Source of the DNA: Flavobacteriales bacterium UBA5869 | GTDB lineage: Bacteria; Bacteroidota; Bacteroidia; Flavobacteriales_D; Crocinitomicaceae | DNA length: 7,491 bases | NCBI GenBank assembly: GCA_002432565.1 | Contig: DJFP01000095.1 | Coordinates: 9,193-16,683 of the forward strand | Reading direction: 5' to 3' | Shown: positions 1 through 5,871 of the stretch, piece by piece | How positions within the stretch are numbered: the first letter of the stretch is position 1 | Layout of the letters: every line of letters begins with the position of its first letter | Translations under genes and position numbers: made by a program | The notes under the pieces: generated by a model | Seen by the model: the letters and a program-made list of their open reading frames with translations, nothing else | What the model was told of the DNA's origin: nothing | Databases searched by the model: none

Positions 1-677
1 GGGTGGCCGGCCATTTGCGGGTTGTTTCGCAGCTCTTCCAGCATGCGTCTGATTGTCTCCGGAGAAAGGTTTTCCTCCCGGTCCGCTTCAAAGCTCGATT
101 CAGGAGCCTGGGCAAAGAACAGTTCATCTGTCCACGCATTCCGCTCGCCGTCAATAACGAGATGTACCCGGTCTATCGTTCCGCGATTCGCCACCGAATG
201 CACGAAATTCACATTGGTATACCAGCATTCGCCGGGAAGCATGGTCAGGCGCTCACCATCCAGGATAAATGCCACATCCGGGTTGGTAACAATGGGAATG
301 TGCAGCCGGAACTGTCCGTCCTCATACCCCAATTCATGATCGGTGTGCGGTTTGATCTCCGCCCCCACTTCCAGCCGCAGTAATCGGACCGAAAGAATGG
401 GAAAGCTGAACGAATCCAGGACCTCTTTGAAATACGCGCATTCCTTCATCAAAGGCGTTTCGGAAACGGCGGAATGATCTGTGGAAAGCGCAAAAATGTG
501 CTGTTCATTGCCGTCTTTCGCATACAGCGACACCACCTTCCAATTCCCCGTATAACCGCCCGTATTGAAATGCGGTACCCATTGCGATTCCATGGCCCGT
601 GCAAGGTCTTTCACCAAACGCTGTTCGTCGAACTGCATCGGGAACTTTAAATACTTCGTGATCTCTTTTGTACTCAT
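1..677 (-). CDS. Aspartyl/asparaginyl beta-hydroxylase family 2OG-Fe(II) oxygenase, C-terminus cut off by window edge
   Basis: I translated this frame directly; it is open from an ATG at 677 to the left edge (225 codons, no stop), so the C-terminus is missing. Seen: HTDHE at residues 111-115, RLHIPI at 124-129, NVNFVHSVANRG at 155-166 and DRVHLVID at 169-176. This is the order of the aspartyl/asparaginyl beta-hydroxylase fold (PF05118-like): first iron His (111) with a nearby Asp (113), an Arg-x-His strand (124/126) that contacts 2-oxoglutarate in the family, the second iron His (160) and a late Arg (170). Family members hydroxylate Asp/Asn or related side chains using O2 and 2-oxoglutarate in the cytosol; the substrate here is unknown. 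The apparent HxD is notable because animal AspH lacks the carboxylate ligand. The start overlaps the upstream gene's stop as ATGA (677-674), indicating translational coupling. Family is fairly sure, substrate is not. Confidence 0.85.
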   Translation of the reverse strand, partial: MSTKEITKYLKFPMQFDEQRLVKDLARAMESQWVPHFNTGGYTGNWKVVSLYAKDGNEQHIFALSTDHSAVSETPLMKECAYFKEVLDSFSFPILSVRLLRLEVGAEIKPHTDHELGYEDGQFRLHIPIVTNPDVAFILDGERLTMLPGECWYTNVNFVHSVANRGTIDRVHLVIDGERNAWTDELFFAQAPESSFEADREENLSPETIRRMLEELRNNPQMAGH

Positions 678-1150
678 CGCAACCATTTGATCATGTGCGG
701 AAAAGGTTTTACCCCATTCTTTTCGGTTTGACTGCAAAATCCCATCCACTCCAGCAGCGGAAGCCCGATGTAATTTTGATTCCGGAATTGTTCGATAAAC
801 CAATCGGATTGCTCCTTATACCCATGCGGGTGAAAAACGACCTCGGGTGATATTCCTATATGCGTAAGCGCGGCATAAGACCACAAAATGGATGCAATTT
901 CATCACCGGGGGTCGGCCATTCGGGGTCCATAGCTGCAGTACCGATCAGGGGACGCAGCGCTTCTTCGGTCACCGCTATGTGCCCGGCTTCATGCAGCAA
1001 ATCTCCCGGGTATTTCATTTTTGCCGGATCCATCAAAATAGTGTTTTTCTCAAGAGCAAGTCCCGGCAGGAAACAATCGTCGGGCAATTCGGTTTCCAGG
1101 ACCGGGATCCCGATTTGATCTAAAAAACGAAGAATTTTTTGTTGAGGCAT
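674..1150 (-). CDS. Uncharacterised HEAGH-motif protein (putative zinc metalloprotein)
   Basis: Product is 158 residues from the ATG at 1150 (MPQQKILRFL). A longer in-frame ATG at 1210 would add 20 residues. I prefer 1150 because the extension reads like translated promoter DNA and a TAATTTTT box (1185-1178), one base off the Bacteroidota -7 consensus, lies inside it; an AGAGGTGA directly abutting the 1210 ATG is too close to be a good ribosome site. Seen: DLLHEAGHIAV, with the HExxH zinc-binding and catalytic signature at about residues 53-57 of the short form, then a region ending in PHMIKWLR. There is no signal peptide in the short form and no membrane segment, so it is probably cytosolic. 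HExxH alone suggests a metallopeptidase-like fold but peptidase activity is unproven. It is the first gene of a two-gene operon; its TGA overlaps the ATG of the oxygenase gene by 4 bases. No family name recognised. Confidence 0.8.
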   Translation of the reverse strand: MPQQKILRFLDQIGIPVLETELPDDCFLPGLALEKNTILMDPAKMKYPGDLLHEAGHIAVTEEALRPLIGTAAMDPEWPTPGDEIASILWSYAALTHIGISPEVVFHPHGYKEQSDWFIEQFRNQNYIGLPLLEWMGFCSQTEKNGVKPFPHMIKWLR

Positions 1151-1259
1151 GTGAATATGGTTTTTGCCTGTGAATATAAAAATTATTTGGAGATCCGGCA
1201 GCCACGCCATTCACCTCTTTCGACCAATTCGGATCGCCCAAAAAGGGGCCTGAAAATGA

Positions 1260-1293
1260 TTTGAACTAAAAAGGGATTTTCTGCGTACCTTTG
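1260..1293 (+). promoter_or_regulatory. Bacteroidota-type promoter for the gene at 1313
   Basis: TTTG at 1260-1263 and TACCTTTG at 1286-1293 are separated by 22 bases. This matches the Bacteroidota primary sigma consensus (-33 TTTG, -7 TAnnTTTG). The distance to the ATG at 1313 leaves a leader of only about 10-15 bases. It is the best promoter match in the window and the strongest single clue to the phylum. Confidence 0.75.
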
Positions 1294-1312
1294 CCCCAAT
1301 TTTACAAACGAT

Positions 1313-1654
1313 ATGGAGCAGGCCGAATTCTTAGAGAAAAACGTATTTACCGATTTGAAAAACCTGAACGACGGGTTCGACCAGAAAGAAAACCTCCATT
1401 TCAACGAATGGGATTTCGCCATCGTACTGGACCGCGCAGAATACTACGGGCTTTCCATCTACGAGATCCGGGCGTGGCACGAAGGCGTGTTGTATGACAC
1501 AGCACACCACGAACCTTTCCGCAAGAAAGCAACCGATGCTGCCTGGTACAAAAAAGCATTGATGACCTTTTCAACCCGCCAGCCGGGAATGACATACACA
1601 GCAAGCTACAAGGTTTCCCCGAAGCTGTTGGCAAGACAGACGAAGGGGGAATAA
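1313..1654 (+). CDS. Small hypothetical cytoplasmic protein (113 aa)
   Basis: The ATG lies 19 bases after a strong -7 box, which fixes the start; a longer frame overlapping it is a shadow. The product is 113 residues, rich in charged and aromatic residues, without signal peptide or membrane segment. The middle (about residues 30-60) contains WDFAIVLDRAEYYGLSIYEI and then RAWHEGVLYDTAHHEPF; the C-terminus (about 85-113) is basic. Codon use is host-like, with many C- or G-ending codons. I do not recognise the family and assign no function. It is monocistronic: promoter immediately upstream, a terminator-like hairpin 80 bases downstream, and a convergent lipoprotein gene beyond that. The upstream intergenic region is shared with the divergent HEAGH-protein operon. 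Confidence 0.75.
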   Translation: MEQAEFLEKNVFTDLKNLNDGFDQKENLHFNEWDFAIVLDRAEYYGLSIYEIRAWHEGVLYDTAHHEPFRKKATDAAWYKKALMTFSTRQPGMTYTASYKVSPKLLARQTKGE

Positions 1655-1733
1655 TCACCGTCCACCACAGAACAACCGCATTGTACAGCACTACAGGGCG
1701 CGAGCCGTCTTCGACAGCGCACCTTTTCTCTTT

Positions 1734-1784
1734 CCACAGATGCACAGATAAATGGAGGCGCCTACCGGTCGCCTCTTCTTTTTT
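1734..1784 (+). terminator. Repeat copy A acting as intrinsic terminator after the 1313-1654 gene
   Basis: CCACAGATGCACAGAT (1734-1749), 7 variable bases, then the core GGCGCCTACCGGTCGCC (1757-1773). GAGGCG (1755-1760) pairs with CGCCTC (1770-1775) around a 9-base loop and is followed by TTCTTTTTT (1776-1784), the layout of a Rho-independent terminator on the plus strand. It lies 80 bases past the stop of the gene it would terminate. The same 40-base unit recurs inverted at 1877-1916 and again at 7268-7307. Confidence 0.65.
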
Positions 1785-1861
1785 GGTGTGATAGTTATCT
1801 TTAATAGTATTTGAGCTATTCGAATACCTATACAGATGTTTAGGAAGCAAAAATTCTACTA

Positions 1862-1916
1862 ACATTAAGAAAATAAGGCGACCGGTAGGCGCCGCAGACC
1901 ATCTGTGCATCTGTGG
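1862..1916 (-). terminator. Repeat copy B acting as intrinsic terminator after the lipoprotein gene
   Basis: Read on the minus strand: CCACAGATGCACAGAT (1916-1901), 7 variable bases, GGCGCCTACCGGTCGCC (1893-1877), then T-rich TTATTTTCTTAATGT (1876-1862). The GGCG/CGCC stem plus T tract faces the lipoprotein gene whose stop is 43 bases upstream. Both conserved blocks are identical to copy A and only the 7-base linker differs. Confidence 0.55.
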
Positions 1917-1958
1917 TATCTATTAGCAGGTATCAACTTTCGGAAAACCACATTACCA

Positions 1959-2477
1959 CTAAGAGATCCAGCCGTTAAACGTTCGAACCAGTTTCCAGCG
2001 GCCGTTCTTCTTCACATAAAGATAATCTCCGGCTGAACCGCCCAGCAAGCAGTTGCAATCAGTTGTCCAATGGATGAGCATCTTCTTCCTATCCGGCGAA
2101 ATAATCGGGAAGGACATGTGTGTTACAAATCCTGAGTCTGCTTCATAAATCGGTCTCACAAAATCCTGATCGGGTTTGTAATCCTTGTGAAACCAATTAA
2201 TTGTTCGCGGTTTTAATTCTTTAGCCAACGGTTTCCTGATCTGCGCCTCCATAAACGCCACCTCCTCCGGGGTGAATTCTTTTTTCATCTCGTCAGATAA
2301 AGTCAGGCTGTCGAAGCGGTAATAAATTTCACGCATCACCAAGGTATCGTCGAGGATCAATTCATTCAGCAAGGTGTAAGCCTCCTCTTCCGTAATGGGT
2401 TTTGGTGCTGGTTTGCAACCGAATAGACAACATGTAGTAGTTATACCAATGGCGAGAAAGAAAAGACTGTTTTTCAT
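1959..2477 (-). CDS. Hypothetical lipoprotein (172 aa)
   Basis: The N-terminus is a type II signal peptide: MKNS, a hydrophobic stretch, then lipobox LFGC with the lipidated Cys at residue 21, followed by KPAPKP. The mature protein of about 152 residues should be anchored in the cell envelope. Residues 25-90 look helical and charged; the C-terminal third has FPIISPDRKKMLIHW, then CNCLLGGSAGDYLYVKKNG and a final W-K-L-V...GWIS. This resembles the C-terminal beta hairpins of many uncharacterised Bacteroidota lipoproteins in which a Cys/Gly-rich loop precedes a KNGxW turn; that resemblance is from memory. No function is assigned. The gene is single, convergent with the gene at 1313, and followed by terminator-like repeat copy B; no good promoter match was found upstream. 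Confidence 0.85.
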   Translation of the reverse strand: MKNSLFFLAIGITTTCCLFGCKPAPKPITEEEAYTLLNELILDDTLVMREIYYRFDSLTLSDEMKKEFTPEEVAFMEAQIRKPLAKELKPRTINWFHKDYKPDQDFVRPIYEADSGFVTHMSFPIISPDRKKMLIHWTTDCNCLLGGSAGDYLYVKKNGRWKLVRTFNGWIS

Positions 2478-2516
2478 GAGGGTGGATTTGAAAGGTCAAG
2501 ATAATACATACACTAA

Positions 2517-2593
2517 CAAAAAAAAGGGCGACTGGTAAGCGCCCTAAAAATCTGTACAACTTGTCCCGACAATGATTTCGTCGGGATCTGTGG
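2517..2593 (-). repeat. Repeat copy C, diverged and carrying an extra hairpin; terminator-like on the minus strand
   Basis: Core GGGCGACTGGTAAGCGCCC (2526-2544) is a hairpin with 5-bp GGGCG/CGCCC arms and, read on the minus strand, is followed by eight T (2525-2518), a strong terminator signature. The TCTGTG half is also present but split: ATCTGT at 2550-2555 and ATCTGTGG at 2586-2593, where other copies have only GC between them. The 30 bases between include a second hairpin, TCCCGAC/GTCGGGA (2564-2570 and 2580-2586). No minus-strand gene lies directly upstream of it, so as a terminator it is orphaned. Confidence 0.6.
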
Positions 2594-2724
2594 TAAAAGA
2601 GTGCCTCCTGGCAAGCTTCTTCGGTAAACCACATTTCCCCCATGTGGTAAATACTGAAAATCAACCCAAACGGATCAACTAACCATTCTTTTCTTAGCTT
2701 CGTAGCGAAACCTTATTGTTACGA

Positions 2725-2826
2725 ATGAAATTAATTGCTCTTGCGTGGCTGTTGATCAGCATAACTACTGCTTATTCCCAGGAAGCCATAGACCTCATCG
2801 AATCCACTAAGAACAATCTTGTTTAA
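2725..2826 (+). pseudogene. 33-codon signal-peptide stump of a secreted protein
   Basis: ATG at 2725 opens a frame beginning MKLIALAWLLISITTAYSQ, a textbook Sec signal peptide (Lys, 11-residue hydrophobic core, AYS|Q cleavage common in Bacteroidota), then 14 residues and TAA at 2824-2826. A secreted protein with a 14-residue mature part is unlikely, so I read it as the 5' end of a gene whose body was lost. Composition is host-like up to about 2820 and then turns AT-rich, so the break coincides with the left side of the AT-rich cassette. A genuine short secreted peptide cannot be excluded. Confidence 0.45.
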
Positions 2827-2903
2827 TTAAAGGAATAATAAATGGTTGCGGTTGCTTCATCAGTTAAGTAGTTGTACATGATAGGCAAGTTATAGCAATC
2901 TTA

Positions 2904-2916
2904 ATGATAATATCAT
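2904..2916. promoter_or_regulatory. Perfect short palindrome before the defence operon
   Basis: ATGATAATATCAT has perfect 6-base arms around a central A and ends 6 bases before the ATG at 2923. It could be an operator or affect translation initiation. In AT-rich DNA a palindrome of this size can arise by chance, and no clear TAnnTTTG promoter accompanies it. Confidence 0.3.
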
Positions 2917-2922
2917 AACGAC

Positions 2923-3828
2923 ATGAATGAAATAGAATTACTAGAAAACCTTGTTGAAACAGCATCAAAAATTACTTATAACAATAAGGAAGAATTTGAT
3001 GTCTTGGAGAAAAGAACTAAAATGCTAATAAGAAAGCTCTTCGGTAATGATAGCCACTACATAAATGATTTGGAGAATATAACATACACTCCTTCATTAA
3101 TTATTGGAGGAGTAAGCACCGACTGGAAAAGCCCTTTTGAAAGAGGTTTAAAGCAATTTCAGAACTTAATTCAAGTAATGCTTGAAGATAAAAAGCTAAG
3201 TTCGAATTACTCCAATGAAAAAACAACGGAATTCATTCAAGCTGAACATATACCAGGACCTGCTAAAAAGGAGCTAAAAGAAATTAGAGTCTTGATTGCT
3301 TCACCAAGTGACATCACACGTGAAAGAGAATTACTTCTTGACAAACTGGAGACTAAGTTTCGAAGAGAACATTATGAAGAGAGATGTGGGGCAAGAATAA
3401 TTGTTGAGGGTTGGGAAAGTGTTGCTTCTCAAACTGGTTATGCACAAGACATAATTAATTCGGACTTAGTATCAAAATCAAACATTATCCTGGCAGTCTT
3501 TAGACACAAACTTGGCAGTCCGACCATCGATATTAAAACTGGTAAAGACCGCTCTCCATCAGGGACAGCCGAAGAACTATTGTACGCAATAAGAAATAAA
3601 CTTTTAACAAACCCACCTTTGGGTATGGCATATTTCTATGCTAATGCACCTGTACTGTCATTAGACTCCGTGGACTTTGAAAACACAAAGGCAAACTGGG
3701 AACGATTAAAAGAATTTCGGGAAGAAATCAAAAACGAAATTCTCTACAAAACATACAAACATGAAGAAGAAATACTCGACATAACTTGTAAAGACCTTTG
3801 TGATAACATTATCAAATACTTTAAATGA
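2923..3828 (+). CDS. Two-domain protein with DUF4062/TIR-like Rossmann domain, putative defence sensor/effector
   Basis: 301 residues, soluble. Residues about 8-95 form an N-terminal helical module with RTKMLIRKLFG, a conserved-looking DSHY, and later W..PFERGLKQFQNLIQVMLE; I recall similar modules at the N-terminus of bacterial TIR-like or nucleotide-binding defence proteins. Residues about 119-230 are a Rossmann-type domain: IRVLIASPSDITRERELL (121-138), VEGWES (161-166), QDIINSDLVSKSNIILAVFRHKLGSPT (175-201) and SGTAEELLYAI (213-223). The ASPSD...ERE opening and the SGT-EE closing motif are typical of DUF4062/TIR-like (STIR-related) domains, where a Glu at the position of E217/E218 can be catalytic. 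A role in nucleotide (for example NAD) cleavage or signal binding is inference. First gene of the AT-rich operon. Domain call is fairly confident, activity is not. Confidence 0.8.
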   Translation: MNEIELLENLVETASKITYNNKEEFDVLEKRTKMLIRKLFGNDSHYINDLENITYTPSLIIGGVSTDWKSPFERGLKQFQNLIQVMLEDKKLSSNYSNEKTTEFIQAEHIPGPAKKELKEIRVLIASPSDITRERELLLDKLETKFRREHYEERCGARIIVEGWESVASQTGYAQDIINSDLVSKSNIILAVFRHKLGSPTIDIKTGKDRSPSGTAEELLYAIRNKLLTNPPLGMAYFYANAPVLSLDSVDFENTKANWERLKEFREEIKNEILYKTYKHEEEILDITCKDLCDNIIKYFK

Positions 3829-3839
3829 GAAAGGCAAGT

Positions 3840-3883
3840 AGTAACAAGAGGTCTTCGTTACTTCGTTAACTAAAATTAGTAAC
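3840..3883 (+). promoter_or_regulatory. Two hairpins with swappable arms between the first two cassette genes
   Basis: Hairpin 1: AGTAACAAG (3840-3848) pairs with CTT-C-GTTACT (3853-3862) around loop AGGT with one bulged C. Hairpin 2: GTT-A-ACTA (3865-3872) pairs with TAGTAAC (3877-3883). The GTTACT arm (3857-3862) can pair equally with AGTAAC at 3840-3845 or at 3878-3883, so alternative folds are possible. They occupy most of the 64-base gap and end 9 bases before the next ATG. No T tract follows, so this is not an ordinary terminator. Confidence 0.35.
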
Positions 3884-3892
3884 TGAAACACA

Positions 3893-4948
3893 ATGGGTCT
3901 TACAAAAAGAATGTTTGAAGAAATTGAAGAAACTAGAAATATGTTATTCTTCTTCAAAAAACACATCTTAAATTCGAAAATCGAAGAATCTCGCAAGGAC
4001 AAGATGTTGTCTGTAATTAATTACTTGTTGGAAAATGTGGATCATCATGGAACAAGAGAATTGATAATTGAACTTTTGCATCCAGTAATGGATGAAATGC
4101 TTCTTAATGAAAACTATTTTGAATTAAACCCATTTCCTTTAGAATTAACTCTGGAATATTTAAATTCTAAACTAAAAGATTCCAGTTTATCTAGAAATAG
4201 AACCGTCAACTCAGAAGAGTACTACAACCAAAAAATTAAGGAGCTTCAGCTTAGAGAAGAGGAATTAAAATTATCGTTAACTCAAAATAAAAACGAAACA
4301 GAAGGACAGAAAAAATTAGCACAAGAGACGCAAGAAAAGCTTAAATTAGTTGAAAACGAATTACTTAAAAAAAAGCAAGAGCTTGAACTAAAGCAAAAAC
4401 AAGAAGATGCTAGAAATGATTGGGAACGGAAAATAAATCAAACTTTTAACAACCTTAAAGAATATTTAAAACCTCTGGAAACAGAGCATTCAAGATTGAA
4501 TATCTTATACAATTTTTACGCAATACTTGGTCTTATTACCTTGCTTCTAATTGTTATATGTGAAATAACATTATTATATAAAATTGCAAAAGCAGATACT
4601 ATCCCTTCTTTCAGTGAATATGTTTTAGTTTTACTCCCTTTGCCAATTGCAGGTGCTTTAATGTGGGGATTCATATTTCAAATGAATAGAGCACAAAGAC
4701 AATTGGTCGCGATTTCCAACAATATTCACAGTACTAAGTATATTCAAGGGTTACTGTTATCAATTAACGATTTATCGCTTGATATTAACGACAGCATTGT
4801 TAGAGTTAATACAGCATTAGATAAAATTATTGCGAACCATTTAAATAGAAAAAACATTAGTAATGAGATCGATCAAAAAAATGAAGAAGGAAAAGACAAT
4901 ATAGAATTCGATAAATTACTGAAAATAATTTCTACCATTAAGAAATAA
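3893..4948 (+). CDS. Coiled-coil protein with a two-helix membrane anchor, unknown function
   Basis: 351 residues. Order seen: an N-terminal helical region (1-100) with MFEEIEETRNMLFFFKKHIL and HPVMDEMLLNENYF; a long charged coiled coil (about 108-195) rich in K, E, L and Q; transmembrane helix 1 (about 206-229, AILGLITLLLIVICEITLLY); a short loop (230-242); transmembrane helix 2 (about 243-263, YVLVLLPLPIAGALMWGFIF); and a C-terminal helical region (264-351) starting NRAQRQLVAISNN. No signal peptide precedes it, so both ends are probably cytosolic with a tight membrane hairpin. I recognise no named family. Location between a TIR-like gene and an AbiC-like gene suggests the membrane partner or effector of a defence complex; that is inference. 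No Shine-Dalgarno is visible, as is usual in this phylum. Confidence 0.8.
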   Translation: MGLTKRMFEEIEETRNMLFFFKKHILNSKIEESRKDKMLSVINYLLENVDHHGTRELIIELLHPVMDEMLLNENYFELNPFPLELTLEYLNSKLKDSSLSRNRTVNSEEYYNQKIKELQLREEELKLSLTQNKNETEGQKKLAQETQEKLKLVENELLKKKQELELKQKQEDARNDWERKINQTFNNLKEYLKPLETEHSRLNILYNFYAILGLITLLLIVICEITLLYKIAKADTIPSFSEYVLVLLPLPIAGALMWGFIFQMNRAQRQLVAISNNIHSTKYIQGLLLSINDLSLDINDSIVRVNTALDKIIANHLNRKNISNEIDQKNEEGKDNIEFDKLLKIISTIKK

Positions 4949-4980
4949 ACAAATACACGGACTATTAATCGAAATTCTGA

Positions 4981-5868
4981 ATGAAATCCTACTTAATATA
5001 TCTTATCCCTGCTCTAATATGCTTTATATTCGCCTTTATTGCCCCAACAATATTTACTCAACTTGACTACCATCATTTTGGGACTAAGACAGGAACCATA
5101 GGTGACACTATTGGCGGTCTCACAAGTCCCTTTCTCAATATAGCCGGTTCAATTTTAGTTTTTGCAGCCTTGAAAGCCCAAATAGATGCAAACAAAGCAG
5201 TTCAGGATCAATTTATTCACCAACAAAAAGAAAACAACAAACAAGATTTAGAACAAAAATTATTTCGTTTGTTTGACTTACATATATCTATTGTTCACAA
5301 TTATTCGATATTAAAAACAAAAATATTCCTTTACTCACATAATCATCAATACAGAGAAACACAATATGGAGATATTGAATTCAACAGTAAAATAGAAGAA
5401 CTTTACAGAACATGCCCAAATAATTTAGCAGGAACAAATGTATTCGATGAAACAATCGAACTATTTGACTGGGCAATGTTTGATGGAGCCAATCAGTATT
5501 ATAAAAAAAATGTAAATCCTTATGAAATTTTAGAAAGTTCCTATGACTTTTTCTACGAGCCTTTAAAAGGACTTTTCTATCGTTACTTCAACAATTGTTT
5601 TTTTATTATCAAAACAATCGATCAATCTAAATACCACAATGATTCAGAAAAACACGATTTGATGAATATGTATTTAAACCAGTTTACATATAATGAATTG
5701 AAATGGTTATTTTGGACAAGTTTTAAGGAAGAGTATAAATCGTATATTAGCTTATTGGATAAATATTCATTTTTCGGAAGTTTTACCAATGAAGATCTTA
5801 CGATGAAAGGAATGATGAACTTTTCGGAGAAATACAAGCACCTTCAAGTTCTCCTAAAACAAGATTAA
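4981..5868 (+). CDS. AbiC-like putative phage abortive-infection membrane protein
   Basis: 295 residues. Two N-terminal hydrophobic helices (about 4-26 and 47-64) flank GTIGDTIGGLTSPFLN (38-53), followed by ALKAQIDANK. A short hydrophobic pair with a G-x-x-GD-x-x-GG-x-x-x-P loop and a downstream A-x-x-x-Q is the hallmark I associate with the putative phage abortive infection family (putAbiC, PF16872). The cytosolic part supports this: EQKLFRLFDLHISIV (91-105), LKGLFYRYFNNCFFIIKTID (195-214) and YLNQFTYNELKWLFW (231-245), matching the family pattern of an aromatic F-Y-R-Y segment and a later helix that contains ELxxLF. AbiC proteins are linked to phage exclusion by host growth arrest; the mechanism is not established. 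It is the third gene of the AT-rich operon, 32 bases after its neighbour and 3 bases before the HNH endonuclease gene. Confidence 0.8.
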   Translation: MKSYLIYLIPALICFIFAFIAPTIFTQLDYHHFGTKTGTIGDTIGGLTSPFLNIAGSILVFAALKAQIDANKAVQDQFIHQQKENNKQDLEQKLFRLFDLHISIVHNYSILKTKIFLYSHNHQYRETQYGDIEFNSKIEELYRTCPNNLAGTNVFDETIELFDWAMFDGANQYYKKNVNPYEILESSYDFFYEPLKGLFYRYFNNCFFIIKTIDQSKYHNDSEKHDLMNMYLNQFTYNELKWLFWTSFKEEYKSYISLLDKYSFFGSFTNEDLTMKGMMNFSEKYKHLQVLLKQD

Positions 5869-5871
5869 CCC

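Larger units (their letters stand above)
1734..1916. repeat. Pair of inverted 40-base repeats (copies A and B) between convergent genes
   Basis: This fills most of the gene-free stretch 1655-1958. The two 40-base units (1734-1773 and 1877-1916) are mirror images with 33 of 40 bases conserved in two blocks (16 and 17 bases); the unmatched 7 bases sit at the same place in both. The 103 bases between them are AT-rich, have no credible ORF and no recognisable transposase. The layout resembles a MITE with terminal inverted repeats, but the fit of each arm to a terminator for its neighbouring gene is the simpler reading. The remainder of 1655-1733 and 1917-1958 holds nothing I can name. Confidence 0.7.
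2827..5868 (+). other. AT-rich three-gene cassette, putative anti-phage (abortive infection) module
   Basis: Base composition changes sharply near 2820 and again at 5868/5872: codons inside end mostly in A or T, those outside often in C or G. It contains three co-directional genes (2923, 3893, 4981) with gaps of 64 and 32 bases and no internal terminator with a T tract. No integrase, transposase or convincing flanking direct repeats were seen, so how it arrived is unknown. Domain content (DUF4062/TIR-like, membrane coiled coil, AbiC-like) points to phage defence. Its boundaries are judged by eye. Confidence 0.6.

Noticed and set aside
3..383. 126-codon and 105-codon plus-strand frames opposite the oxygenase
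   Set aside because: The opposite strand encodes recognisable catalytic motifs in an uninterrupted frame; these frames are shadows.
860..1123. Plus-strand frames opposite the HEAGH protein
   Set aside because: No start context and Arg/Pro-rich low-complexity content; explained as antisense of a real gene.
1401..1910. 169-codon minus-strand frame across the 1313-1654 gene and the inverted repeats
   Set aside because: It is antisense to a gene with a strong promoter, contains both repeat and terminator sequences, and its protein is Arg/Trp/Ser-rich with no domain signature.
1734..1916. A complete MITE or insertion sequence bounded by 40-base inverted repeats
   Set aside because: No target duplication or transposase was found, and each arm fits a terminator for its adjacent convergent gene; retained only as a repeat.
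2827..2922. Integron-type recombination site or phage attachment site at the left cassette edge
   Set aside because: No paired core sites, no integrase gene and no matching sequence at the right edge were seen.
3706..4002. 98-codon minus-strand frame rich in Phe and Val
   Set aside because: It is antisense to AT-rich Lys/Glu-coding sequence of two genes; the Phe/Val-rich composition is the expected shadow of this.
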